Both the position numbers and the translations under genes were made by a program. A stretch of DNA of 64,000 nt, from the NCBI GenBank assembly GCA_019637435.1, contig JAHBVO010000003.1:496001-560000 (forward strand), given 5' to 3'. Of this stretch, positions 51,735-60,463 are shown piece by piece. Below the pieces are notes generated by a model. The model had not been told where the DNA came from. It did not search any database and saw nothing but the letters and a program-made list of their open reading frames with translations. The DNA comes from Candidatus Obscuribacterales bacterium (GTDB lineage Bacteria; Cyanobacteriota; Vampirovibrionia; Obscuribacterales; Obscuribacteraceae). Position 1 is the first letter of the stretch; every line of letters begins with the position of its first letter.

Positions 51735-52520
51735 ATGAGTGGTTTATCCAATTATTCTTTGATGATGGATGTGATTTCCCGGCTGGCAGCGGAGGACGAA
51801 GCTGCGTCTAAGATCGGCATGACGCCTGCATTCGCGCCCGTCCCTGCGCACCCCTTTGCGGAAAAACTGCCTCGTCGCGAGTCAGATCTTTGCGCCAAGT
51901 CCGAGGAACTGAGCTTCGCTCCACCACCCAGCACTGCGCATGCCGTCAGCCTGTCAACGGATGACGCTAGTGTGCAGGTGAAGTTGTTTGACATGGGAAT
52001 GAACAGGCGACCCGCGAGGACCGCGCGCACAACACTGGTTTCAACACCCAGTCTTGTTGATACCACTATGCAAGAGCGAAGAGTTGCACAGATCGATCAG
52101 GTCATGCGCGATCTTGAAAGCACGCCTGGGTTCTGGAATAACGCGGAGTTGCTGCTGCAAGACTCCTGGTTGAACGGATATCGCGGAACCTTTTTCGAAC
52201 AGAAAGAAGATTTCGGCGGTGCTTCAGAGTGCTATCAGCGAGCTCTCAAGCTCTATGCACTGGCGCTTAAGGCGGATCGTCTGACGGCAAAATCGAGTCC
52301 GCATATCGTCTCCTACTATTTCCTTTTGAAGAGATACGCGAGTGTTCTTTGTGATTCGCGCTTGCCGCAAGAGCTCGTCGATATGCGGATAGTTAGCCGA
52401 ATTCACCAGCAATTGGAAATCATTCGAGCCGAACGTGAGAAGTGGGGAATGAAAAATATCGAGCTTGAAGATGAGCCATTTATCTATGCCGATACCATCA
52501 TGAAAGTGCTCAGTCTTTAG
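51735..52520 (+). CDS. Unknown protein with one TPR-like region
   Basis: The product is 261 residues. Residues 1-110 are polar and partly disordered (rich in Ala, Pro, Ser). From about 120 on it is helical, with a degenerate TPR-like stretch, FFEQKEDFGGASECYQRALKLYALALK. No signal peptide is seen. ATG at 51735 follows GGAGGTCGGCGCGAT, a ribosome site at slightly long spacing. A bidirectional terminator separates it from the convergent gene that ends at 52591. The family is not recognised. Confidence 0.6.
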   Translation: MSGLSNYSLMMDVISRLAAEDEAASKIGMTPAFAPVPAHPFAEKLPRRESDLCAKSEELSFAPPPSTAHAVSLSTDDASVQVKLFDMGMNRRPARTARTTLVSTPSLVDTTMQERRVAQIDQVMRDLESTPGFWNNAELLLQDSWLNGYRGTFFEQKEDFGGASECYQRALKLYALALKADRLTAKSSPHIVSYYFLLKRYASVLCDSRLPQELVDMRIVSRIHQQLEIIRAEREKWGMKNIELEDEPFIYADTIMKVLSL

Positions 52521-52547
52521 TTTCGCAAAAGTTTGACAGGTAAGGGT

Positions 52548-52577
52548 AACGAGGTTCGCGAAAGCGGACCTCGTTTT
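52548..52577. terminator. Bidirectional terminator between convergent genes
   Basis: A 12-base stem with one mismatch (AACGAGGTTCGC, loop GAAA, GCGGACCTCGTT) is followed by TT and A on the plus strand, with AA on the opposite side. It serves the forward gene ending at 52520 and possibly the reverse gene ending at 52591. Confidence 0.8.
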
Positions 52578-52590
52578 ACAAGTCATCAAT

Positions 52591-53694
52591 TTACTGGTTC
52601 GCAGGTTTGATTGGTGGTGCTACAGGTGGTGCGCCGTCTGCCGGTGGGGCGCCGATTGACGGCGCTGTATTTGTGGTTTTCGGCGAGGACGCAGGCGCGT
52701 TTCGCTTCTGAACCGCAATCGCCGCTTTAATCATTGCTGGACCATCATCCATGAGAGTGATGCCTGTTTTGCCTGGTGCGAATTTCAGCGCTTCGTTCAA
52801 TTGTTCGAGCCGTTTCGTCAAGTGCATTGCCGGTGTCGTAGTTCCAAACACCTGCACCTCGCACCAGGCTACTTTGGTCAGGAACTTCGCGCTGTCCGGC
52901 GGCGGGTCTTTCTGGTAAATGGCCGGATCTTCCGGAGGCGGCGCGGGTTGTTGCGATTGTTGATTTGCCGGATCGTCCGGCGGAAGGTCCGCCCGATTGC
53001 GAACCCTGACACCACCAAATCCAGGAACACCAAAGCCGGCAAGATTCAACAATCCTGTGCCCACCATTGTTCCGTACTTGCGCAGGTTGTTGCCACCGCC
53101 ACCGGTGCCACCTCCTCCGCTTCCACTCCCGCCACTTCCGTCGTCGACGTTCTCTCCGCTCATCCCCATTGCTTTGTATGTTTGTTCCTGCTGTTCTTCT
53201 AGCTTTTGCGCCGGTTTGATGTGCAACTTGTTTTCTGCGTAATTATCAAGCGCATCTGTTCGAGCGCTTAAGTCAGGGTTCTTGGAAGCCGTGCCGAAAG
53301 CCGCTGTTTCAAGCCGGCTCAAGCGCGCTTCGATTGTGTCGTTGAGATAGGTCTTATGCAGAATTGCGTTTTCCAGTTCCGTAATATGCGGATAGTCGCC
53401 GCGGTCCGCCTGCGCCTGGTCAGGGTCGACATCATCCTGCGAGTAATCCTGTCCCGGAGCCGCGTTCTGATCTTGCGAACTGTTTTGCGTCTGCGAATTG
53501 TCAGTCGATTGCGGATAGTCCGGCGCTTGATTGCGGTAGTCGTTGTGTTCGACGCCGGCGCTTTTGTCGACAGCGGTTTCGTCGGCTTGTGGTCCGGAGA
53601 ACAAATCGGTATCCGCCATCGCCGCAGGCGGGTGGAATGACTGATGAAGGAGACCGACGCTGAGACCGAGAACCAACCAATTGAGTTTTCGCAT
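52591..53694 (-). CDS. Secreted protein with RLE..xFG segments
   Basis: The product is 367 residues with a signal peptide (MRKLNWLVLGLSVGLLHQSFHPPAAMA). A disordered Gln/Asp/Asn-rich segment runs to about residue 95. Then ITELENAILHKTYLNDTIEARLSRLETAAFG, and later VAWCEVQVFGTTTPAMHLTKRLEQLNEALKF, show the RL..LE...FG pattern seen in some cyanobacterial-line secreted proteins. A glycine/serine linker and a Pro-rich end follow. The function is unknown; it may be a cell-surface scaffold. The gene is alone on its strand. Confidence 0.65.
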   Translation of the reverse strand: MRKLNWLVLGLSVGLLHQSFHPPAAMADTDLFSGPQADETAVDKSAGVEHNDYRNQAPDYPQSTDNSQTQNSSQDQNAAPGQDYSQDDVDPDQAQADRGDYPHITELENAILHKTYLNDTIEARLSRLETAAFGTASKNPDLSARTDALDNYAENKLHIKPAQKLEEQQEQTYKAMGMSGENVDDGSGGSGSGGGGTGGGGNNLRKYGTMVGTGLLNLAGFGVPGFGGVRVRNRADLPPDDPANQQSQQPAPPPEDPAIYQKDPPPDSAKFLTKVAWCEVQVFGTTTPAMHLTKRLEQLNEALKFAPGKTGITLMDDGPAMIKAAIAVQKRNAPASSPKTTNTAPSIGAPPADGAPPVAPPIKPANQ

Positions 53695-53849
53695 ATTCGC
53701 CTGTAGACCGTGTTATCGCGCGTGAGGCATCTATTTTAGACCATCAGAGGTTGGATTAAAGGTGTCGGTTATGTATCATATGTCTTACAAATATAGGCGA
53801 ATCGCCTGGCATCTTTGGCATTTTTCAATAGCATTCAACGGTTTCGGGC

Positions 53850-55295
53850 ATGAGAGATTACATTCTTTTGTACATAAACGGTCGAGAGCACCGGGTTTCC
53901 GGCGAGAAGGTTTTCGCTCCTGTGACGGATTATTTGCGCTACGATTTGGGTTTGTGCGGCACCAAGGTGGTTTGCGCTGAAGGCGACTGTGGCGCTTGCA
54001 CGGTCATGCTGGGACGATTGCATGGCGAAGACCTTGATTACAAGCCGATAAACAGTTGCATTCAGTATGTTTTTCAACTTGATTGTTCGCACCTGATCAC
54101 GGTTGAAGGGCTTAAACACAACGCTCAGCTTAATCCCGTTCAAGAAGCAATGGTGGAGTGTCATGGCGCTCAATGCGGTTATTGCACACCAGGATTTGTT
54201 GTGGCGATGTGCTCGATGTTCGACGACGGGAAACCGAAAACTGCTTGCCAGATCAAAGACGGACTGACAGGCAATCTATGCCGGTGCACCGGATATGAGG
54301 CGATTGTGAAAGCCGGGCTTGAAGTCGACTTGTCGCAGTGGGAGCCGATTGCGAAGCGTTATCCTGCCGGTGGGTTCGTCAAGGCGTTCAAATCGCACTT
54401 GAAAGAATCGGTGAGCATCACCTGGGATGGAAAACAATTGTTTGTGCCGGCTGATGTGAAAGCGGCGTGCGAGTTTAAAGCTCGGAACCCGGAAACCGTC
54501 ATTGTGACGGGAGGCACGGATGTCGCGGTCAATATGAACAAGCGCGGCTTAGTTCCAGACTTTGTTATGGCGACCAGCAATTTGGCCGGTCTGTCTGATA
54601 TCGTCACGCGTAAGGATGGTGAACGCACGGTTCTCGAAATTGGCGGACGGGTTACGCTGAAGGCGCTGGAGGACTTCGTTTCAGATCTTAGCGAAGAGAT
54701 GAAGTACGTGATGTGGGTGTTCGGTTCTCCTCAAATTCGATATGCCGGAACGCTAGCCGGCAACATCGCAAATGCTTCTCCAATCGCAGACACGCCGCCG
54801 ATGTTGTTTACGATGGACGCTGAAATCGAGGCTACTGGCGTCAATGGCGTTCGTAAAATCAAGATGACAGATTTCTATCTCGGCTATAAGAAGCTGGCAT
54901 TGCAGTCGGACGAATTGATCACGAAGATCCACCTTCCCCTTCCGATGAGTGATGAAATCGTTCGCCTGTACAAAGTTTCTCGTAGGCAACATCTCGATAT
55001 TTCCGCGTTCACAGCCGCGATTCGTTTAAAAGTAACCAGAGGCAAGATTGAAACTGCTGCCATCACATATGGTGGCGTGGCTGCCGTCGTTATGCGTTTG
55101 CCGAAGGTCGAGCAGTTTCTGGTCGGCAAGGAGTTTTCACTGGAGACTTGCCGGGAGGCTGGTAAGATAGCACGCTCCGAAGTTGCACCGATCTCAGACG
55201 TAAGAGGAAGCCGTGACTATCGGCTTGCGCTTGCCGAAAATATTTTTTCCAAGTTCTATCACGAAACCGCAGAGAGGGAGCTTGTATGTCAGTAG
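53850..55295 (+). CDS. xdhA: Xanthine dehydrogenase, Fe-S/FAD subunit
   Basis: The product is 481 residues. The N-terminal plant-type 2Fe-2S domain has C42, C47 and C50 in VVCAEGDCGACTVML plus a fourth Cys near 70. The second cluster domain has AQCGYCTPG and NLCRCTGY. An FAD domain follows at about residues 190-390, with VIVTGGTDVAVNMNKRG, then a CO dehydrogenase flavoprotein C-terminal domain. It passes electrons from the molybdenum subunit to FAD. It overlaps the next gene by ten bases. The subunit is a fusion of the two cofactor domains, as in bacterial XdhA. Confidence 0.9.
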   Translation: MRDYILLYINGREHRVSGEKVFAPVTDYLRYDLGLCGTKVVCAEGDCGACTVMLGRLHGEDLDYKPINSCIQYVFQLDCSHLITVEGLKHNAQLNPVQEAMVECHGAQCGYCTPGFVVAMCSMFDDGKPKTACQIKDGLTGNLCRCTGYEAIVKAGLEVDLSQWEPIAKRYPAGGFVKAFKSHLKESVSITWDGKQLFVPADVKAACEFKARNPETVIVTGGTDVAVNMNKRGLVPDFVMATSNLAGLSDIVTRKDGERTVLEIGGRVTLKALEDFVSDLSEEMKYVMWVFGSPQIRYAGTLAGNIANASPIADTPPMLFTMDAEIEATGVNGVRKIKMTDFYLGYKKLALQSDELITKIHLPLPMSDEIVRLYKVSRRQHLDISAFTAAIRLKVTRGKIETAAITYGGVAAVVMRLPKVEQFLVGKEFSLETCREAGKIARSEVAPISDVRGSRDYRLALAENIFSKFYHETAERELVCQ

Positions 55296-57802
55296 TCGGA
55301 AGAAACATACCGCACGATTCCGCGGAAGGTCACGTTGCAGGCGAGTCGATTTATATCGACGATATGCCAGCTCTGCGTAACGAGCTGATTGTAGATTACG
55401 TCGGTAGTCCATTCGCGCACGGCAAGCTTAAATCGATCGACTGTTCCGAAGCATTGAAGATACCGGGAGTGGTGGCATGCTACACGCATGAGGACCTCGC
55501 GCACAATCGCCTTGGTCCGATTATTCAGGACGAGCCGTTGCTCGTCGACGATGAGGCGATGTTTCTCGGTCAGCCGGTTGTGGTAATTGCTGCGGAGACA
55601 AAAAGCGCTCTCGCTCGAGCCAAGAAAGCGGTCAAGATCGAGATGGAAGAGCTTGTTGCAACGCTCACAATCAACGAGGCTAAAGACCGCAACGAATATC
55701 TAGACAGAGAATACACGGTTGCTCGTGGAGACGTTGAGACCGCGTTCAAGAATTCGAAACATATGATCGAAGGCACTATCGTTGTTGGTGGCGCGGATCA
55801 CTTCTATCTCGAATCTCAGGCTTGTGTAGCCGTTCCCGGCGAGTACGATCAGATGACATTGCATTCGTCCACTCAGGCTCCGAGTGAAATTCAACATACG
55901 ACCGCGCATGTTTTGGGGCTGATGCAAAATCAGGTTGTCTGCATTACGAAGCGCATGGGTGGTGGTTTCGGAGGCAAAGAAAGCCAGGCTACTCATCCTG
56001 CGGCGATGGCTGCGCTCGTCGCGCACAAGACGAAACGACCGGCGCGATTGGTTTATATCAAAGACGATGATATGAAATATACCGGTAAGCGTCATCCGTT
56101 TCAAAACGACTACAAGGTTTCCTTCAATGATGATGGTTTGATAACCGGGCTTCAGGTGCGCTATTTCGCTGATGGTGGTGCGTACAATGACCTCTCGATT
56201 GCAGTGCTTGGTCGTGCAATCACGCACTCCGATAATGCGTATTTCATCGAGAACGCTCACCTGACCGGTCGAATTTGTCGCACGAATTTGCCGCCTAACA
56301 CAGCGTTTCGAGGATTCGGCGGACCGCAGGGTGTGATTACTATCGAGAACATTCTTGAGGAAATCGCCGCGTATCTCGGTAAGGATGCGTTCGATGTGCG
56401 CCGTGTGAATCTTTACGGCATTGACGAGCGTAACACCACTCCTTATGGGCAAGTGGTGCAGAACAACACGCTTCATCGGATTTTCGAGCGCATTGAAAAA
56501 TCTGCAGACTATCGTTCCAGAGTGAAAGCGGTTCGTGATTTCAACGCGCAGTCCAAGACTCACCTCAAGGGCATCGCGGTTACTTCAGTCAAGTTCGGAA
56601 TTTCGTTTACCAATACGATGTTGAACCAGGCGAACGCGCTGGTCAACGTCTACCTGGACGGTACTGTGCAGGTCTCCACCGGCGCGACCGAAATGGGTCA
56701 GGGCGTAAACACCAACATCAAAATGCTTGTCGCCGATGAGCTCGGAATCGATCCGGCGACGGTGATCGCGATGCCAACGTCGACCGAGAAGAACAACAAT
56801 ACCTCGGCTACAGCGGCGTCTTCAGCGACTGATTTGAATGGAAGTGCCGCGGTCGATGCTTGCTCGAAAATCAAATCGCGGCTTGCAGAGGTAGCTGCGC
56901 GTTATTTTGCATCGCGTGAAGCCGGTATTGGAGCCTATCCGGACAGTATCAAATTTGACGACGGTTATGTGTGGGACGAGCGCCGACCGGAAAATAAGCT
57001 CCCGTTTAAAGATATCGTAGGCATGGCTTACCGCGCGAGAGTCAGTCTGGGTGAGCGCGGGCACTATGCTACAAAGGGAATTGAATTCGATTGGGTGGCA
57101 GGAAAAGGCGCGCCGTTTTTGTATTTCACGATGGGCGCTGCGGTTTCTGAAGTGACGATCGACCGATTCACAGGCGATATGAAGCTTGACGGCGTCGACA
57201 TCGTCATGGATATTGGCAAATCCATCAACCCGGGCATTAACCGAGGTCAAATTGCGGGCGCGTTTTTCCAGGGCATGGGCTGGATGACGAACGAAGAGTT
57301 GAAGTATACGGACAAAGGAAATCTTCTCAACTACTCGCCGACGACTTACAAAATTCCGAACATCCAAGATTTGCCGCTGCGATTCAACATCGAGACCGTT
57401 GAAAATCACAACACGCCGAATGTTCGCGGCACCAAAGCTGTCGGTGAACCGCCTCTCCTGCTGGGCATCTCTGTTTACGCCGCTGTGAAGAATGCTCTAT
57501 CGTATCTGTCCGGCGATGAGATTCCGTGCTTAACCGCGCCTGCTACCAATGAGGAAATACTCGGCAGGTTGATGTACTACGAAACCGCCGATAGTGCCGC
57601 AAACAACGATGGTAAACAGGCTGCACCGATCGGCTGGTCCGGCGACAGCATGAATGGAACGTCTTATTCGAATGACGCAGGCATGCTTGTCCCAACAATT
57701 AAACACGGCTCGCTTCGACCGGTGAGCGAATCCATCGCTCGCGGCTTTTCGGTCGCATCGAATAAAGCTGGCTCGCCAAAAGCGAAGGTCGCTCAAAAGT
57801 AA
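55286..57802 (+). CDS. xdhB: Xanthine dehydrogenase, molybdopterin subunit
   Basis: The product is 838 residues. It has the molybdopterin-binding motifs GGGFGGKES near residue 230 and later GATEMGQGVNTN, and the catalytic base E721 in AVGEPPLLLG. The N-terminal domain (A-E-G-H-V-A-G-E-S-I-Y-I-D-D) is the usual aldehyde oxidase/xanthine dehydrogenase a/b hammerhead. It oxidises hypoxanthine or xanthine to urate. The C-terminal 60 residues are an extension beyond the family core. The gene overlaps xdhA and is followed by xdhC, so the three form one operon. Confidence 0.92.
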   Translation: MSVVGRNIPHDSAEGHVAGESIYIDDMPALRNELIVDYVGSPFAHGKLKSIDCSEALKIPGVVACYTHEDLAHNRLGPIIQDEPLLVDDEAMFLGQPVVVIAAETKSALARAKKAVKIEMEELVATLTINEAKDRNEYLDREYTVARGDVETAFKNSKHMIEGTIVVGGADHFYLESQACVAVPGEYDQMTLHSSTQAPSEIQHTTAHVLGLMQNQVVCITKRMGGGFGGKESQATHPAAMAALVAHKTKRPARLVYIKDDDMKYTGKRHPFQNDYKVSFNDDGLITGLQVRYFADGGAYNDLSIAVLGRAITHSDNAYFIENAHLTGRICRTNLPPNTAFRGFGGPQGVITIENILEEIAAYLGKDAFDVRRVNLYGIDERNTTPYGQVVQNNTLHRIFERIEKSADYRSRVKAVRDFNAQSKTHLKGIAVTSVKFGISFTNTMLNQANALVNVYLDGTVQVSTGATEMGQGVNTNIKMLVADELGIDPATVIAMPTSTEKNNNTSATAASSATDLNGSAAVDACSKIKSRLAEVAARYFASREAGIGAYPDSIKFDDGYVWDERRPENKLPFKDIVGMAYRARVSLGERGHYATKGIEFDWVAGKGAPFLYFTMGAAVSEVTIDRFTGDMKLDGVDIVMDIGKSINPGINRGQIAGAFFQGMGWMTNEELKYTDKGNLLNYSPTTYKIPNIQDLPLRFNIETVENHNTPNVRGTKAVGEPPLLLGISVYAAVKNALSYLSGDEIPCLTAPATNEEILGRLMYYETADSAANNDGKQAAPIGWSGDSMNGTSYSNDAGMLVPTIKHGSLRPVSESIARGFSVASNKAGSPKAKVAQK

Positions 57803-57831
57803 GGACGCTCTCAAAATGCGAAAGGAATCTC

Positions 57832-58629
57832 GTGGTGCTCGAGTTCTATGAAAAACTGCAAGAGTTGCTTCACGGCAATGTTCCGTTCGTGTCGGTCACG
57901 ATGGTGGATACGATTGGAAGCGTCCCGCAAAACGCCGGCAGCAAAATGCTGGTGACTGAGGAAGGTTTACATTACGGCACTGTAGGTGGTGGCAAAATTG
58001 AAAAACGTGCGATTGAGGAAGCGCAAGCGTTTCTCTCATCCGACGAAATCAAGGTGGCGGACGCACGCACCAAGTTTGTAAATTGGAGCCTGGAAAAGGA
58101 CGTCGGGATGACGTGTGGCGGTTCCACCAAACTGTATTTCGAGGTGTTCAACACTCACGCATGGAACATAGTTGTGTTCGGAGCGGGTCACTGTGCAAAT
58201 GCTTTAATCGAGTTGCTTTTGAAACTAGATTGTCGCGTAACTTGTTTTGACCAGCGCCAGGAATGGCTCGATAAGCTGCCGTCTTCTTCTAAGCTAAAGA
58301 AGGTGCGTTGCAACGAGCTACCGGATATGGTGTCACAGTTGCCGGCAAAATCGTTCGTCCTGCTCATGACTATGGGGCACACAACGGATAAGCCTATTCT
58401 TTTGGAAATCTTGAAAAACTGGGAGCAGAAACCGTTTCCATACCTCGGAGTGATCGGGAGCAAAGCTAAAGCCGTTCGCCTATATCAAGACATCGCGGAG
58501 GCGGGCTTACCGTCAAAATACAACGATTTGTTTTATTGTCCGATGGGTCTTTCGGTCGGCAACAACCATCCGCAAGAGATCGCCATAAGTATCGTTTCTC
58601 AACTGCTCCAAATCCGCGACTCTGTGTAA
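57832..58629 (+). CDS. xdhC: XdhC molybdenum-cofactor sulfuration/insertion factor
   Basis: The product is 265 residues. An N-terminal XdhC_CoxI domain with TIGSVPQNAGSKMLV and MTCGGSTKLYFEVF is followed by a Rossmann-like domain beginning with VVFGAGHCANALIELLLKLDCRV. It binds the molybdenum cofactor and helps its sulfuration and insertion into the XDH molybdenum subunit. The start is GTG at 57832, with AAAGGAA upstream. It is 29 bases after xdhB. No dedicated regulator gene is in the operon. Confidence 0.9.
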   Translation: MVLEFYEKLQELLHGNVPFVSVTMVDTIGSVPQNAGSKMLVTEEGLHYGTVGGGKIEKRAIEEAQAFLSSDEIKVADARTKFVNWSLEKDVGMTCGGSTKLYFEVFNTHAWNIVVFGAGHCANALIELLLKLDCRVTCFDQRQEWLDKLPSSSKLKKVRCNELPDMVSQLPAKSFVLLMTMGHTTDKPILLEILKNWEQKPFPYLGVIGSKAKAVRLYQDIAEAGLPSKYNDLFYCPMGLSVGNNHPQEIAISIVSQLLQIRDSV

Positions 58630-58647
58630 TACTAAACTTTGGTTGGT

Positions 58648-59025
58648 TCAGGTTGCTTTTGCGAGTAGCGGGAGGCGAGCCAAAATTTCATCCCAGGGCA
58701 CCGCAAAACGCCGGTCTTCGGTCTCTTCAACGAGACCGATGTGGGTCAATTCAGAGACATCTGTATGGACGTTCTTGTAATCACGTCCTAGTGATAGAGC
58801 CAGCTGTCGAATGTTCACCGGGCCAATAGCGCGGAGTCGCTGCATTAATTCAATGCGTCGAGGTGACAGATATTTCAATAGAGTCGCCATGTCGGCAAAA
58901 TGCAATTGGTTAACTGGTTCCTCAGGAGGTAGACCCTCTTCGGCGCGCTTCCATGCTCGGATTGCATCTTCGGCGGCTTCCTGTCCCGATTGAATGCCTA
59001 TCAAAATGTTTTTCTTGTTCTTCAT
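58648..59025 (-). CDS. HTH antitoxin, HVO_A0114-like
   Basis: The product is 125 residues with a winged-helix (MarR-like) domain at about 45-120: ATLLKYLSPRRIELMQRLRAIGPVNIRQLALSLGRDYKNVHTDVSELTHIGLVEETED. This is the HVO_A0114-type regulator paired with DUF6516 toxins. ATG overlaps the TGA of the preceding gene. It should repress by binding the palindrome at 59314-59335. Confidence 0.75.
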   Translation of the reverse strand: MKNKKNILIGIQSGQEAAEDAIRAWKRAEEGLPPEEPVNQLHFADMATLLKYLSPRRIELMQRLRAIGPVNIRQLALSLGRDYKNVHTDVSELTHIGLVEETEDRRFAVPWDEILARLPLLAKAT

Positions 59026-59279
59026 TGATTCCCTTCCCGAGCGCTTTTCTCATCTTGCAAGAAGTCTTCCAAAAGTTTTTCGATGGTCGTGAACTTGTAC
59101 GGCTGCTCCCGATCTAACAGGTGTTTGTGGTCGCCCTTCCCTCTCTCGTTGTCGTATCTAACGAGGCATGTTCCGTCGGCAAGTCCAAAATAAAGGCGAT
59201 ACTTGAAGCCGTGAGGTTGATGGGAAGTTGCTTTCGGAAGTTTCCAGATGACCATCTCCTCTATTGAGCCATCTGGCAA
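59022..59279 (-). CDS. DUF6516 toxin-like protein, uncertain start
   Basis: The product is 85 residues from the TTG at 59279, the first allowed start. Residues FKYRLYFG, LVRYDNERGKGDHKHL and PYKFTTIEKLLEDF match DUF6516. The frame is open upstream to 59315, giving KATLIYKNKRILPDGSI before MVIWKLP, which matches the normal start of the family (K-A-x-L). At the expected ATG the codon is ATA (59313-59315), inside the operator. A CTG at 59303 is another option. Confidence 0.65.
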   Translation of the reverse strand: MPDGSIEEMVIWKLPKATSHQPHGFKYRLYFGLADGTCLVRYDNERGKGDHKHLLDREQPYKFTTIEKLLEDFLQDEKSAREGNQ

Positions 59280-59313
59280 GATGCGCTTATTTTTGTAGAT
59301 CAGAGTAGCCTTT

Positions 59314-59335
59314 ATTATGGTAAGTATACCATAAT
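59314..59335 (-). promoter_or_regulatory. Palindromic operator with -10 of the DUF6516 module
   Basis: A perfect nine-base inverted repeat, ATTATGGTA and TACCATAAT, has a four-base AGTA spacer. On the reverse strand TATACT inside it is a good -10 element. Transcription would then start within the second arm, at or near the ATA codon. Confidence 0.65.
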
Positions 59336-59436
59336 GGCTTCAGAAGAGTCATTATGGAGGATAGGCTCGCTGTTTTCCTTGGCGCGGGTGAATCAAAAAT
59401 GAAGTATCTCTGTGTTGGGGTAATTTGGAAAATTTG

Positions 59437-59460
59437 ATATGGTTTCCTAGGAAACTATAT
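59437..59460. promoter_or_regulatory. MarR-type operator
   Basis: A 24-base near-perfect palindrome, ATATGGTTTCCT and AGGAAACTATAT, has one mismatch and a perfect 14-base centre, GTTTCCTAGGAAAC. It lies 11 bases before the ATG at 59472 of a MarR-family regulator, overlapping its expected promoter/ribosome region. This is the usual position of a MarR autoregulatory site. Confidence 0.75.
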
Positions 59461-59471
59461 TGGAGAGGAAG

Positions 59472-59942
59472 ATGACCGGAAGTGTGAGCAATCTGGAAGA
59501 CCATGTCGGTTACTGGCTTCGGTTCGTTTCAAATCACGTCTCTCACTCATTTGCTGCAAAGGTTGAAACTGAAGGAGTAACGGTGGCTGAGTGGGTCGTG
59601 CTGAGGGAGATGTTCGCGCAGTCGTCGGTCAATCCGAGTCAATTGGCTGAGCGGCTGGGGTTAAGTCGTGGGGCTGTTTCTAAATTAATAGATAGACTTG
59701 TCTCGAAACGCCTTGTGGAAAAGCAGGTGGGAAAAGCTATCGCGTCGAATCTGGATGGTCGATATCAAACGGTTGATCTGACACCTGCTGGGCGGCGGTT
59801 GGTTCCAAAGCTCGCTAAGCTTGCCGACAAAAACGACGAAGACTTCTTTGGTCATCTGTCGACGAAGCAGAAGGCTGACCTGGTAAGGATTCTCAAGGAC
59901 ATCGTAAAGGCGAATGGTCTGAAGAGCACGCCAGTCAAGTGA
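59472..59942 (+). CDS. MarR-family transcriptional regulator
   Basis: The product is 156 residues with the MarR winged helix: VTVAEWVVLREMF, NPSQLAERLGLSRGAVSKLIDRLVSKRLVEKQ, DGRYQTVDLTPAGRRLVPKL. ATG at 59472 has GGAG six bases upstream; TTG at 59460 is possible. The operator at 59437-59460 suggests self-repression. The DUF1398 gene starts 38 bases after its stop and is likely co-regulated. The effector is unknown. Confidence 0.85.
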   Translation: MTGSVSNLEDHVGYWLRFVSNHVSHSFAAKVETEGVTVAEWVVLREMFAQSSVNPSQLAERLGLSRGAVSKLIDRLVSKRLVEKQVGKAIASNLDGRYQTVDLTPAGRRLVPKLAKLADKNDEDFFGHLSTKQKADLVRILKDIVKANGLKSTPVK

Positions 59943-59980
59943 CTACAAATCGGTTTAATTGCGTTGAAGGAGAGTGCGAG

Positions 59981-60385
59981 ATGAATATGATCAGCGAAGA
60001 TGCGGCGGCGAAAATGGAAACTTGTGTTCAGGGTTCGCTCTCCGGAACGATGTCTTTTCCTGAGGTGCTCGGGCTGTTGCGAAGTGTTGGTGTCGAGCGC
60101 TATCACGCCGATTACTCAAGAGAGGAGATTACTTACTACTTGAAGAATGGGCAGTCTCACGTGGTCAAGTCCCCTCATCCGACCCACGAGTCTGCGCAGG
60201 AATTCTCGGCAGATGGGGTTGCTGCGGCGGTCGGTCGAAGTCAACGAGGCGAGCACTCTTACTTAGATTTTGTTCGAGACACGATGAAAGCGGGTTGTGT
60301 CGGATACTTTGTGCAATTAGATGGATGTCGCGTTCAATATTTTGGACGGAAAGGCGAAATCCATACCGAGACGTTCCCTGTTTGA
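59981..60385 (+). CDS. DUF1398 family protein
   Basis: The product is 134 residues. FPEVLGLLRSVGVERYHADYSREEITYYLKNGQSHVV at about residues 24-60 is the DUF1398 signature. Later parts (GEHSYLDFVRDTMKAGCVGYFVQLDGCRVQYFGRKG) also match. ATG at 59981 has AAGGAGAG upstream. The function is unknown. It follows MarR in the same direction and is probably controlled by it. Confidence 0.8.
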   Translation: MNMISEDAAAKMETCVQGSLSGTMSFPEVLGLLRSVGVERYHADYSREEITYYLKNGQSHVVKSPHPTHESAQEFSADGVAAAVGRSQRGEHSYLDFVRDTMKAGCVGYFVQLDGCRVQYFGRKGEIHTETFPV

Positions 60386-60463
60386 TTTCCCATTTTCTAG
60401 TGTCCTTCGGCGGTCGTCATTTCTGCTTGATACAGTGGTAAAGAGCCAAGGAAATTAGACGAA

